DNA from: JARBAK01 sp034472185
Lineage (GTDB): Bacteria > Pseudomonadota > Alphaproteobacteria > Rickettsiales > Midichloriaceae
Length of the DNA: 64,000 bases
Reading direction: 5' to 3'
Assembly: GCA_034472185.1 (NCBI GenBank)
Contig: JARBAK010000001.1
Span: forward strand, 558,001 to 622,000
The first letter of the stretch is position 1. Each line of letters starts with the position of its first letter. Shown piece by piece: positions 25,791 to 33,655 of the stretch. A model generated the notes under the pieces. It was not told the DNA's origin and did no database searches. It worked only from the letters and a program-made list of their open reading frames with translations. Both the position numbers and the translations under genes were made by a program.

Positions 25791-26189
25791 ATGGAGAAAG
25801 GAATGAAGGTGCAAATTGTTGATTCTGACAATAATTCTTCCACGATTACCGGATTAAAACTTGTTTCTACTTTATTATGTAATGATTTCATCGAATCTGC
25901 TAACGTTGAATCTTTAGGACAACATCTTCATGTTAAGAAAGAAGATAAAAACTTTACTTTAACTTTAGAGGGTAGCGTTTATCCGGCTGCAGCAGAGTTG
26001 GCGTTATTACATCAAATCGCCTTTGAAGACATATTAAGGGAGTATGTTATTACATTTGGTAATAAGTTTATGGTGCGTGCAAATTTTTATATACGTAAGC
26101 TTATAGTTACTTTTGAGTCATATAAAAGGCAGAATTTTACTGTTACACTCAGTAGTGATGGAGGCATAAAGTACGAAGAGTTAACCTAA
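25791..26189 (+). CDS. Major tail tube protein (GTA gp9-type)
   Basis: A 132-residue protein of the TP901-1/GTA tail-tube type, which stacks into the tail tube. It has the usual beta-rich profile: 'ITGLKLVSTLLCNDFIESAN', FTLTLEGSVYP, a mid helix LALLHQIAFEDILREYVITF, and a last pair of strands KRQNFTVTLSSDGGI. Position after gp8 supports the call. Confidence 0.75.
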   Translation: MEKGMKVQIVDSDNNSSTITGLKLVSTLLCNDFIESANVESLGQHLHVKKEDKNFTLTLEGSVYPAAAELALLHQIAFEDILREYVITFGNKFMVRANFYIRKLIVTFESYKRQNFTVTLSSDGGIKYEELT

Positions 26190-26211
26190 CTACAGTGGTT
26201 GAAAATAATAA

Positions 26212-26490
26212 ATGACGAAAAAAACACAATATTATAGAGCTTTTTGCACTGCCAATGATGGCATGCTGAGAATGAAATTATATTTTTTTTTAGAAACTTT
26301 TAAAAAAACGCCACAACAGTATGAACAAAATATCATGGAATATTTATCCTGCTATTTCAGGTATATTGATACACGGTTAACATCTGTATATGTAAAGATT
26401 TCGCATTGGTTATTAGCTATCATTATAATGCAGTTACTAGCGAATTTAGTAAATATAGCTTTGCTGTTTAGTAATGTACTCTACTACTGA
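26212..26490 (+). CDS. Unrecognised 92-residue protein with a C-terminal membrane segment
   Basis: I recognise no family. Residues ~62-88 are strongly hydrophobic (WLLAIIIMQLLANLV and onward) and the N-terminal half is amphipathic and basic. It follows the tail-tube gene by 22 bases, where GTAs carry the short tail-assembly chaperone gp10, but the membrane segment argues against that role. No clear ribosome-binding site. Confidence 0.5.
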   Translation: MTKKTQYYRAFCTANDGMLRMKLYFFLETFKKTPQQYEQNIMEYLSCYFRYIDTRLTSVYVKISHWLLAIIIMQLLANLVNIALLFSNVLYY

Positions 26491-26706
26491 TTATGTTGGG
26501 TATATTATATAATTGGAGTTGAGTGTGTGGTTTTAAATAGGCGTTGTCACAATGATATCTACATTAATAAGACGTGGCTCGAAAGTTTATAGAGTGAGAT
26601 GATATGTTATATAGTGAGTATATTTTTGATTGATTTATTAAAATTTGTGCTTGATCCTATAGGTATAGGAGTAGTCCGTTTCGCGAAAGTTAAACGAGGG
26701 GGAATG

Positions 26707-27534
26707 ATGAGTGAGTTTCTAAAGAAAGGAGAAGAGCTAAAGCGATTGCCTCGTCGACAAGGGGATAATGCTATACACCAGGTTATGCAATGGATGAAGG
26801 TGGATACTACATTCAGGTATGCAGTACTTAAGATTGCAAAAGTAAATATGCCAAGTTTTGTTGCTAAAGATATGGCTCCTCAAATACATAGAAAGCAAGA
26901 AGTTGTAAAAGGGGCAGAAGATTTTTTTTCTGCAGGACCAGGGGATAGGCATGATAATACGGCGTTAAGTATTGGAGATTTAGAGCATATAAAAGCGATA
27001 GAGCAGGAGGCTGGATTATGGCATGCCTTTCTTGAAGAGTTAGATAAGGGGAGCTCCTCTCAGACATTTGATAAAATAATGGAGAAAGCGCCTCATAATA
27101 GGACTGTTGCTGAGCAAGCATTATATGAAGCTGTGCACAGTGTGCTGGGTGACGAAGGGACACAAAAGGCAGCACAAAACAAGCTTGGTATGCAAGGAGT
27201 TAAAGAAACAATTGAGGTTGCTGCCCATAATAGAGCGGTAGAATTACAGAGAGACATGGGTTTTTATATAAACAAGCAAGAAAATCTTCAAAAAGAAGAA
27301 TCTTTACATAGAAGTGCCGAACAACGTGAAACGAAGCTTCATTCTCTTGGTGAAGACTTCGGTGTTTTAAAGAGTATTGCAGAGTCTATCAAAGAGAGGG
27401 AAGGAGAACGACATTTGGCGCAAGATCCAGATAGCAAACAGGAGAAAAGGAGTAGTACGAAAGAAGAAAAAGGGCAAGTAATAGACGTAAAGAAATTGCC
27501 TAATCATTCAAATGGGCGTGCTTCAGGATTATAA
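26707..27534 (+). CDS. Unrecognised charged helical protein in the GTA gp10/gp11 position
   Basis: I recognise no family. GAGGGGG directly precedes two ATGs (26704, 26707), and spacing favours 26707 over an upstream in-frame start at 26599, giving about 275 residues. The protein is hydrophilic, Lys/Glu/Gln-rich and predicted mostly helical, with an early segment RLPRRQGDNAIHQVMQWM and a coiled-coil-prone C-terminal third (residues ~180-275 of this start). No signal peptide. It is transcribed with the next gene (41 bases apart). Either an inserted effector-like gene or a fast-evolving tail protein. Confidence 0.6.
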   Translation: MSEFLKKGEELKRLPRRQGDNAIHQVMQWMKVDTTFRYAVLKIAKVNMPSFVAKDMAPQIHRKQEVVKGAEDFFSAGPGDRHDNTALSIGDLEHIKAIEQEAGLWHAFLEELDKGSSSQTFDKIMEKAPHNRTVAEQALYEAVHSVLGDEGTQKAAQNKLGMQGVKETIEVAAHNRAVELQRDMGFYINKQENLQKEESLHRSAEQRETKLHSLGEDFGVLKSIAESIKEREGERHLAQDPDSKQEKRSSTKEEKGQVIDVKKLPNHSNGRASGL

Positions 27535-27575
27535 AGATACAGGTATATTTAGTATAATTGAAAATGGAGGATGAA

Positions 27576-29117
27576 ATGTTACAGAATACCGAGACTAAGC
27601 AAAACGAATTTAACGGATATATAGATAAGGGAGATTATCATGGTTTAACCTCGTTTCTAGAGAAGAAGGATTCGTTGCCAGTAGATGCACAGATATTGCA
27701 AAAGGCTTATGCTAGAGTTTTAGCTTTGGGAGAAGTTGGGGACCCGACTTTTACTGAAGCATTTCAGTGTTTTGGATTATTATGTGAGCAATATCCTAAA
27801 GAACAGAGAAACGGCAGCATAAAAGAATTAGGTAATATAGAGATACCAAAGCTGCCACTTTTTACGTCTTTAGCTGAACTGAAGGATAAAAATGGAGATG
27901 ACTTCTTTTCAGAATTGCAGAAGCTTCATAAGGCTGGTATTTCGCTTGATAAGGTTGATAATCATGAGATGGCTTTTTCCACGGAGTCTTTTAAAGACGA
28001 TAAAGCATTCAACGGTGCATACAATGCTGTGCATAAAAATAGCGTTGTGTGGGATAGTAAAGAGAATGCAGAGAAGCATGTTACGCAGCTTATTCTTGCG
28101 AATTGTGGTGTAAAAAATCCAGATACAGTTGCTGGTAGTAATGAGGCGTCGAGCGTTAAGAAAATAGCACATCAAATATTAGATGGAGCGCTGCGAGATG
28201 GATTTCAATATGGGAAGCAGGCAATCACAGAAGATCAGTTAGGGAAAATAAATACCGCGGTTTCATCGAAGGTGCGTGAGCTAAGGACTCAGGCTGCATT
28301 ACCTCCGAGCAGAATTCCATTTGTTGGTAAAATAACCGCGGCTAAGCTTCCACCTGATAAGCAAAGAGAATTGCTGAATAAGAGTGTGCAGCAAGAAAAG
28401 GGGGATGCTGCTGCATGGAAGAAAGCTGTATTAAAAGCTGCAGATCGTGAGCATGCTGGGCGTTTCAGCAAGATGGGGCAGGGTTTAAAGGATTATATAG
28501 CTAAGGGACCGATAGAAAAGGTTAAGAAGAACGAATCTAATGCAATGGCATGGGGTGGGGCTATGTTAATAGCAATGATGGTTTGTCCACTCTTGTCGTA
28601 TTATTGTGCATTTAAATTTTTTCAAGAATTGTCTAAAACTTCAATCGGGAAGCTTGGTGGTGGTCTTGCTAAGAGAGCTGCTGTAGCTGGAGCAGCTTTG
28701 TGTACTGGTGTGGGTTTTGTAGCACATAAGGCTTTTAATAGAAAAAATGCTAAATCTTGGGAGGAGTTTAAGAAGGGCTCTCTTTTGGAATTAGTGAATA
28801 AAGAGCCGCCTAAGGGCTCTGAAAAGGCTGATAAAGTTGGGTATCAACCGCACAACCTTACGAGAGAGGAATTAAGCACTGGGCAGGTCACACAACCAAA
28901 AGAACCAATTATACCACCACAAAAGCTTCAGCCTAAAGAGCTGCGGCCTCAGCAAGATAAACAAGAGCGAATTAGCAAGTTGAAAGAGGACGTAGAGAAA
29001 ATAGGAAAGATTATACAGAATAGCAAGAATATGGGAGATAATAAATACAAAGGGCAGGGTAAGGCGCAAGAATGGCCGCAATATAAGCCGCAGCAGAGAG
29101 GATCGCGCTCTTTGTAA
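27576..29117 (+). CDS. Unrecognised 513-residue protein with two membrane segments in the GTA tape-measure position
   Basis: GGAGG five bases before ATG 27576 fixes the start (MLQNTETK...). No family recognised. Residues ~1-320 are helical and hydrophilic. Two hydrophobic segments follow (around MAWGGAMLIAMMVC... and RAAVAGAALCTGVGF), then a Pro/Gln/Lys-rich tail. It occupies the place of the GTA tape-measure gene gp11, and tape-measure proteins often combine long helices with membrane-active segments, but it lacks any motif I can tie to them. A membrane-associated effector is the main alternative. A strong terminator follows. Confidence 0.6.
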   Translation: MLQNTETKQNEFNGYIDKGDYHGLTSFLEKKDSLPVDAQILQKAYARVLALGEVGDPTFTEAFQCFGLLCEQYPKEQRNGSIKELGNIEIPKLPLFTSLAELKDKNGDDFFSELQKLHKAGISLDKVDNHEMAFSTESFKDDKAFNGAYNAVHKNSVVWDSKENAEKHVTQLILANCGVKNPDTVAGSNEASSVKKIAHQILDGALRDGFQYGKQAITEDQLGKINTAVSSKVRELRTQAALPPSRIPFVGKITAAKLPPDKQRELLNKSVQQEKGDAAAWKKAVLKAADREHAGRFSKMGQGLKDYIAKGPIEKVKKNESNAMAWGGAMLIAMMVCPLLSYYCAFKFFQELSKTSIGKLGGGLAKRAAVAGAALCTGVGFVAHKAFNRKNAKSWEEFKKGSLLELVNKEPPKGSEKADKVGYQPHNLTREELSTGQVTQPKEPIIPPQKLQPKELRPQQDKQERISKLKEDVEKIGKIIQNSKNMGDNKYKGQGKAQEWPQYKPQQRGSRSL

Positions 29118-29140
29118 GCGTGTGGTTACAGTCATTCCTT

Positions 29141-29172
29141 TAGCGCATATCTCGAGGCATATGCGCTATTTT
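29141..29172 (+). terminator. Rho-independent terminator after the 27576-29117 gene
   Basis: TAGCGCATAT (29141-29150) and ATATGCGCTA (29159-29168) form a perfect 10-bp stem with an 8-base loop, followed by TTTTAT. It separates the unrecognised two-gene block from the rest of the GTA genes. Confidence 0.85.
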
Positions 29173-29186
29173 ATAAAGAAGTTTCG

Positions 29187-29639
29187 ATGAATAAAGATCA
29201 GATTTTAACTTTGCTATCCGAGCATCAGGCTTTGATGCTCAAGTTACGCAAGGTATGCTCGTATATTTTAGATATTGTAGAATCTAATTTTAGCTATCTT
29301 GATATAGAGCTAATAAGTAATCACCGAAGCAAACGCGGGAAACAGCGCAATCACGTTGTTAAATCAGAAGACGAGATGGTTAAACGAAAAACAAGCAGTA
29401 TTCTCAATGTTTTTCTTAAGATTAGCAGCCTTGTACTGAAGCTTATTCCATTAGAGCAACAGATATATGGAACTAAGATAGCTAAAAATATAAATTATGA
29501 AGAAATAACACCCTTCGTTAACAAGAGAGATGATGATTGTCCAATAACTGAACGAGATATAGACATTTTAGAGCGCTTTTTAGAATCGTATAAAAACCGG
29601 AATATAGAAAAATTAAGAAAAGGTGAAAATTCTGTATGA
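29187..29639 (+). CDS. Unrecognised 150-residue protein upstream of GTA gp12
   Basis: No family recognised. N-terminal helices (ILTLLSEHQALMLKLRKV), a basic middle (SKRGKQRNH), a hydrophobic helix (SILNVFLKISSLVLKLIP) and a C-terminal acidic/basic helix beginning ITERDIDILERFL. It overlaps the gp12 gene by 4 bases (ATGA), indicating translational coupling and therefore a likely GTA-related role. Candidates by position are a tape-measure-like protein or a small DNA-packaging protein; neither is supported by a motif. Confidence 0.6.
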   Translation: MNKDQILTLLSEHQALMLKLRKVCSYILDIVESNFSYLDIELISNHRSKRGKQRNHVVKSEDEMVKRKTSSILNVFLKISSLVLKLIPLEQQIYGTKIAKNINYEEITPFVNKRDDDCPITERDIDILERFLESYKNRNIEKLRKGENSV

Positions 29640-30250
29640 GCTTTTTAGATATTAGGTTTCCTACGGATATTGCTTTGGGTTCATCAGGTGGGCCTGAATA
29701 TTTTACAGATATATTGTCTACAGCGGCTGGATATGAGCAACGCAACATTAATTGGCATTATCCGCGCATGCGCTATAACATTGCGTCAGGGATAAAAACA
29801 GCTGAACAGTGGCAGGAGTTACTTGCATTTTTTCGTAATTGTAGGGGCAAGGCGATGGGGTTTCGTTTCAAAGATTGGAATGATTATAATGCAGTGGGCG
29901 AAGAGTTAACAAACATTAGAAGCGACGAAAAATATAAATTTTACCAATTATCTAAGACATATCGAATCGCTTGGGAAGATAGCTCTATTATTGCACAAAG
30001 GATGATTACGAAGCCCGTCTTTAATACTGTGGTGATTTATAATGATGGCCAAAAATTAGAGGATGTAACTGATATTAACTGCTTTACTGGTATTATAAAG
30101 CTAGATAAAGAAGTATCTGGGCCGATTACTGCAGATTTCGAATTTGATGTGCCCGTACGTTTTGACATAGATTACTTGTCTTCTAGTGTAGAGAGTAGAA
30201 ATCTTCATTTGTGCGATGATATACCGCTTATTGAAATCAAAGGTCGTTAA
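29636..30250 (+). CDS. Distal tail protein, DUF2460 (GTA gp12-type)
   Basis: A 204-residue protein. Family signs: 'FLDIRFPTDIALGSSGGPEY' opening, RNINWHYPRMRYNIASGI, and GFRFKDWNDYNA, all characteristic of DUF2460/TIGR02217 proteins found in alphaproteobacterial GTAs and phages. It forms the hexameric ring at the tail end. It overlaps the preceding gene by 4 bases and precedes gp13 by 34 bases. Confidence 0.9.
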   Translation: MSFLDIRFPTDIALGSSGGPEYFTDILSTAAGYEQRNINWHYPRMRYNIASGIKTAEQWQELLAFFRNCRGKAMGFRFKDWNDYNAVGEELTNIRSDEKYKFYQLSKTYRIAWEDSSIIAQRMITKPVFNTVVIYNDGQKLEDVTDINCFTGIIKLDKEVSGPITADFEFDVPVRFDIDYLSSSVESRNLHLCDDIPLIEIKGR

Positions 30251-30284
30251 TAAATATTTTTAGAATTTTTCCCCAAAAGATCAA

Positions 30285-31142
30285 ATGTTATCCACATATC
30301 CGTGCAGCGTTGAGGATTACTTAGACACAGAAGTGACCACACTTTCACTTTGCTGGTATCTCAAAAGATATGACGGACAGGAGATGGGGTTTACAAATCA
30401 TGATTGCGATATAGTGTTTGAGGGCATTAAATACATAGCTAAGAGTGGGTTCGCTGCTAGTGCGATTGTAAGTGATAGTAGTCTATCTGTGGATAATCTC
30501 GATATAAGCTGCGTTATAGATGATGATATAATTAAAGAAGGAGATATTTTATCTGGGTTATATGATCATGCAGAGATCAGAATCTTCCTTGTCAATTACA
30601 TGAATTTAGAAGCTGGCGCTGTGAAGATGCGTAGAGGATGGTTGGGAGAAGTAAAGATAAGCCAAAATCACTTTGTTGTGGAGGTAAGAGGAATGTTACA
30701 GGCTTTCTCGACACAATTGGGCGAAATATATTCTCCTTGCTGTAGAGCTAATTTAGGAGATTGTAGATGTAAGATTGATCTAGAACAGTATAAAGTACGA
30801 AACCTCTCTGTTTACGAAATAATGCAGGACAGGGTGCATTTTCGTTTTGCGGGGTTTCCTGAAACTCCAGCAGCTGGAGAATTACTGAAATATTTAAGCT
30901 ATGGAAAGGTAACTTTTACCACGGGTAATAACACGGGCATAAGTATGGAAATTAAGTCATGTGTAAACGACACAATACAACTAGTTCTTCCTATACCTTA
31001 TACTATAGCACTAGATGATAAATTTGATGTCACAACTGGATGCGATAAGCACATCACTACATGCTGCAATTTTTTTAAAAATTCAGTCAATTTTCGAGGT
31101 GAGCCACACATTCCCCATCATAATATAAATCTCCAACGCTAG
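30285..31142 (+). CDS. Tail hub protein, DUF2163 (GTA gp13-type)
   Basis: A 285-residue protein. Signs are TTLSLCWYLKRYDGQEMGFT and 'HDCDIVFEGIKYIAKSGF' (start of DUF2163), VDNLDISC, and the cysteine-bearing 'YSPCCRANLGDCRCKIDL', which corresponds to the C...C.a.fg...C segment that binds an iron-sulfur cluster in Rhodobacter GTA gp13. The C-terminal 'GCDKHITTCCNFF' carries further Cys. The cysteines appear retained, suggesting selection. Complete. Confidence 0.9.
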   Translation: MLSTYPCSVEDYLDTEVTTLSLCWYLKRYDGQEMGFTNHDCDIVFEGIKYIAKSGFAASAIVSDSSLSVDNLDISCVIDDDIIKEGDILSGLYDHAEIRIFLVNYMNLEAGAVKMRRGWLGEVKISQNHFVVEVRGMLQAFSTQLGEIYSPCCRANLGDCRCKIDLEQYKVRNLSVYEIMQDRVHFRFAGFPETPAAGELLKYLSYGKVTFTTGNNTGISMEIKSCVNDTIQLVLPIPYTIALDDKFDVTTGCDKHITTCCNFFKNSVNFRGEPHIPHHNINLQR

Positions 31143-31182
31143 TATTTCCCTAGTTATATTTGATCATTCTGTTTCAAGCGCT

Positions 31183-31668
31183 TTAAGGATATCTCTTGGG
31201 ACGTTGTGTCCTATTGGTATTAGGAAATCTCGTTGCTGGGCTAATATTTACGCGATTTTTTTTGGTATTTTGAAATACACTCATTATTACAATAAGCAGG
31301 AATCCCACAATGCCTAACGCCGTTGCTGCGATCATTTTGTCTTGTAAAATGAGATATGTAGTAGCACATATAACGGCTACTGCCGTAACCCCGCTTGACA
31401 AATACTTCATACAGAGGAAACAACCCGTCTCTCTATTTTTCTTTGTCAATAGCATATGCCTATGTTTCTGCTCTCGTTCTACTAATACAGCTAGCTTTTC
31501 CACTATACCTGGGCATATCTCTTCATAGCTTTCCAAAACAGCAGGAGGGGGAAAAATACGACTATTAGCGCCTCGTGAATATCTTGTAAATCCATCTCTT
31601 ACCGGATTTTTGGTGTTTTCAACAGGCTCGGGATATCTAAACTTTTTCTTTTGTATTTTTATGTCCAT
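31183..31668 (-). CDS. DUF2335 family predicted membrane protein
   Basis: A 161-residue protein. 'IFPPPAVLESYEEICPGIVEK' (given in part as PPPAVLESYEEICPG) followed by EREQKHRHMLL matches the DUF2335 core (PPP..L..YE...PG.a......E..QxHR). Two membrane segments follow (~residues 92-108 and 114-130) and a basic tail. The function of DUF2335 is unknown; it is often found in mobile or prophage regions. It lies antisense between GTA gp13 and gp14 and overlaps the upstream small gene by 32 bases. Confidence 0.7.
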   Translation of the reverse strand: MDIKIQKKKFRYPEPVENTKNPVRDGFTRYSRGANSRIFPPPAVLESYEEICPGIVEKLAVLVEREQKHRHMLLTKKNRETGCFLCMKYLSSGVTAVAVICATTYLILQDKMIAATALGIVGFLLIVIMSVFQNTKKNRVNISPATRFPNTNRTQRPKRYP

Positions 31669-31828
31669 GTTTTTCTTTTACTTTTTCTAAAACAGCTAGC
31701 ATATCTGCGCCCACAGCTTTCCAACAGTTACGTACTGCTTCTTGTACTTCTGCTATCTCATTGTTTGCTTCTCTTGTGTGTGGGATGCGAACGGGAGAGA
31801 CTATATGTAATTTACGCAGTTGTGTCAT
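31637..31828 (-). CDS. Small unrecognised protein preceding the DUF2335 gene
   Basis: A 63-residue hydrophilic protein, basic at both ends with a central helix (NEIAEVQEAVRNCWKAV). It overlaps the DUF2335 start by 32 bases in another frame on the same strand, suggesting a two-gene cassette. No family recognised and no strong ribosome-binding site, so it could be spurious. Confidence 0.4.
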   Translation of the reverse strand: MTQLRKLHIVSPVRIPHTREANNEIAEVQEAVRNCWKAVGADMLAVLEKVKEKHGHKNTKEKV

Positions 31829-32001
31829 ATATCATATAGGAATTCAATAGAACAGACAAATTAATAAAACATAATAGGTTGCGCTATAAAGCGGTTAACC
31901 TTTGCATTTTCAACCTACACTAAAATTTGACCTATATAAATAAATATTTCATATGAGTAGAATCTACTATTCATAGTAAGCTTCAGTTAACGGGAGCGTG
32001 C

Positions 32002-32030
32002 TTGACGGCTTTAGTAAAATACTGTAAAGT
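32002..32030 (+). promoter_or_regulatory. Promoter of tRNA-Arg
   Basis: TTGACG (32002-32007), 17 bases, TAAAGT (32025-32030); the tRNA begins 41 bases after the -10. Confidence 0.6.
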
Positions 32031-32070
32031 TACGCCCTTACTGCATGTGAAATGTCATGTATCCCCGTAT

Positions 32071-32144
32071 GTTCCCGTAGCTCAGCAGGACAGAGCGTTG
32101 GATTCCTAATCCAAAGGTCACAGGTCCAAATCCTGTCGGGAACG
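32071..32144 (+). tRNA. tRNA-Arg (anticodon CCT)
   Basis: Acceptor GTTCCCG/CGGGAAC, anticodon stem TTGGA/TCCAA with loop TTCCTAA (anticodon CCT), T loop region GGTCCAAATCC, discriminator G, CCA not encoded. It lies inside the GTA cluster between the DUF2335 cassette and ftsY. Confidence 0.93.
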
Positions 32145-32169
32145 TGCTCATGTGTGCTATATATAGCCG

Positions 32170-33087
32170 CTAGTTTAATAGCGTTTCAGCGAAATCTTCA
32201 GCGATAAATGGTATTAGATCGCCTATTTGTTCACCTGTACCAAGCGCATAGATAGGAGGGTAGTGTTGCAAAGCGATATTTAGCACGAGACCCCCTTTTG
32301 CGCCGCTATCTAGTTTTGTTATTATGATTCCACTAATTTTCAGAAATTTTTGGAATATTTCAATTTGTGAGCATGCGCTTTGCCCTGTTGTACCGTCTAC
32401 TACAAGTATTGTTTCGTGTGGAGCGGCAGTATTAAGCTTTTGTAAAACACGAGGATATCTTGCTAGTTCTTCCATTAAGTTTATTTTGTTGTGTAACCTG
32501 CCCGCTGTATCAATTATTAGGTAGTCGAAATGATCTTGCTGTGCTTTTTGAAGAGCGGTATAAGCAACGCTAGCGGGATCCACGTTCTCTTTGCCAGCAA
32601 TAAATTTACAATTTGGTATTTCTTCCGACAATATTTTCAGCTGCTCTACAGCGGCAGCTCTAAATGTATCGCAAGCGGCGAAAACGACACTTTGATTTTT
32701 ATTGCTTAATGCAAAGCCTAATTTACCAGCAGTCGTTGTCTTTCCATTACCATTTACTCCGCATATTAACACTACTTGCGGCTTTTCTGTCTTAGTAGTA
32801 ATTCCTAGGTGGTTATCTCGTCCTGCAGATTTAATGATCTCTATAATACTTCGCTTCAAGACTGCTTTTATTTCATTTTCGCTTATTTCTTGGAAGTTAT
32901 GCTTACTTAATTCTGCTAGAATTATATTTGCTGCTTTTGTGCCCATATCGGTCGCAATCAGCAGATCTTCGAATTGTTCTAGTGTGTATTGATCCAACTT
33001 TTTATGAAGCGCCAACCTTGTGATACCAGTAGCGAATGAGTGAGCTGTTTTTTGTAATGTAGCCTTTAACTTATCTAATAACTTCAT
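32170..33087 (-). CDS. ftsY: Signal recognition particle receptor
   Basis: FtsY receives SRP-ribosome complexes at the membrane. The 305-residue product has the NG core only, without the long acidic N-terminal A domain: N domain about residues 1-95, P-loop GVNGNGKTTT, ACDTFRAAAVEQL, IIDTAGR, 'ITKLDSGAKGG' and the end ALGTGEQIGDLIPF. The Gly-Asn in the P-loop (GNGKTT) is normal for FtsY. It is antisense within the GTA cluster and only 13 bases from the start of the divergent gp14 gene. Confidence 0.95.
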   Translation of the reverse strand: MKLLDKLKATLQKTAHSFATGITRLALHKKLDQYTLEQFEDLLIATDMGTKAANIILAELSKHNFQEISENEIKAVLKRSIIEIIKSAGRDNHLGITTKTEKPQVVLICGVNGNGKTTTAGKLGFALSNKNQSVVFAACDTFRAAAVEQLKILSEEIPNCKFIAGKENVDPASVAYTALQKAQQDHFDYLIIDTAGRLHNKINLMEELARYPRVLQKLNTAAPHETILVVDGTTGQSACSQIEIFQKFLKISGIIITKLDSGAKGGLVLNIALQHYPPIYALGTGEQIGDLIPFIAEDFAETLLN

Positions 33088-33100
33088 TATCTGAGCCCTT

Positions 33101-33616
33101 ATGTTATTTGATGCTATACGAGACCATACTACTATAACGCAAAATATTCTTCATAAAAGAGCAGTAGTGCTGACGACAGCACGTAATTGGATAGGTACGC
33201 CGTTTCACTTACAGGGTAGACAGAAGGGCATTGGATGTGATTGTGTAGGATTGATTCTTGGAGTCGCACAAGAAATGGCGATAAGATCTAAGAAAGGCGG
33301 GTATATAAATGAGTATGATAAGCCTGATTATAGCCTTATGTCTGATATGAGTTGTCTCATTTCTGAATTATCAGAACATCTCCATGTGCCATATGATGGG
33401 ACGGCTATAGTACCTGGTAAGATTGCACTATTGAAATTTAAGGATAGGTGGTGTCATGTCGGGATAATAACTGAAGCGTTATACAACCGACATGACGGAG
33501 ACTTCCGTATCTTACACACATGCCTTAGTATCGGCAGGGTTACTGAGCACATAGCTCCAAGAAGCTGGCATAAAGCTTTAGTGCGTACCCTCTCTTTTTA
33601 TGAAGAAAAGCTCTAA
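33101..33616 (+). CDS. NlpC/P60 cell-wall peptidase (GTA gp14-type)
   Basis: A 171-residue tail-associated peptidase thought to help the particle cross peptidoglycan. The family signature ARNWIGTPFHLQGRQKG..GCDCVGL carries the catalytic Cys, and WCHVGIIT carries the catalytic His; the 'ILHTCLSIGRVTEH' segment follows as in TIGR02219. Catalytic residues appear intact. It precedes the large tip protein by about 40 bases. Confidence 0.88.
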   Translation: MLFDAIRDHTTITQNILHKRAVVLTTARNWIGTPFHLQGRQKGIGCDCVGLILGVAQEMAIRSKKGGYINEYDKPDYSLMSDMSCLISELSEHLHVPYDGTAIVPGKIALLKFKDRWCHVGIITEALYNRHDGDFRILHTCLSIGRVTEHIAPRSWHKALVRTLSFYEEKL

Positions 33617-33655
33617 ATCGTTTATTTAGCAATATTATAAGCAAAGTTGTATATC

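Noticed and set aside
29187..29639. Assignment of the 150-residue protein as a small terminase or tape-measure protein.
   Set aside because: Position alone suggests it; no helix-turn-helix or tape-measure repeat is evident, so I left it unassigned.
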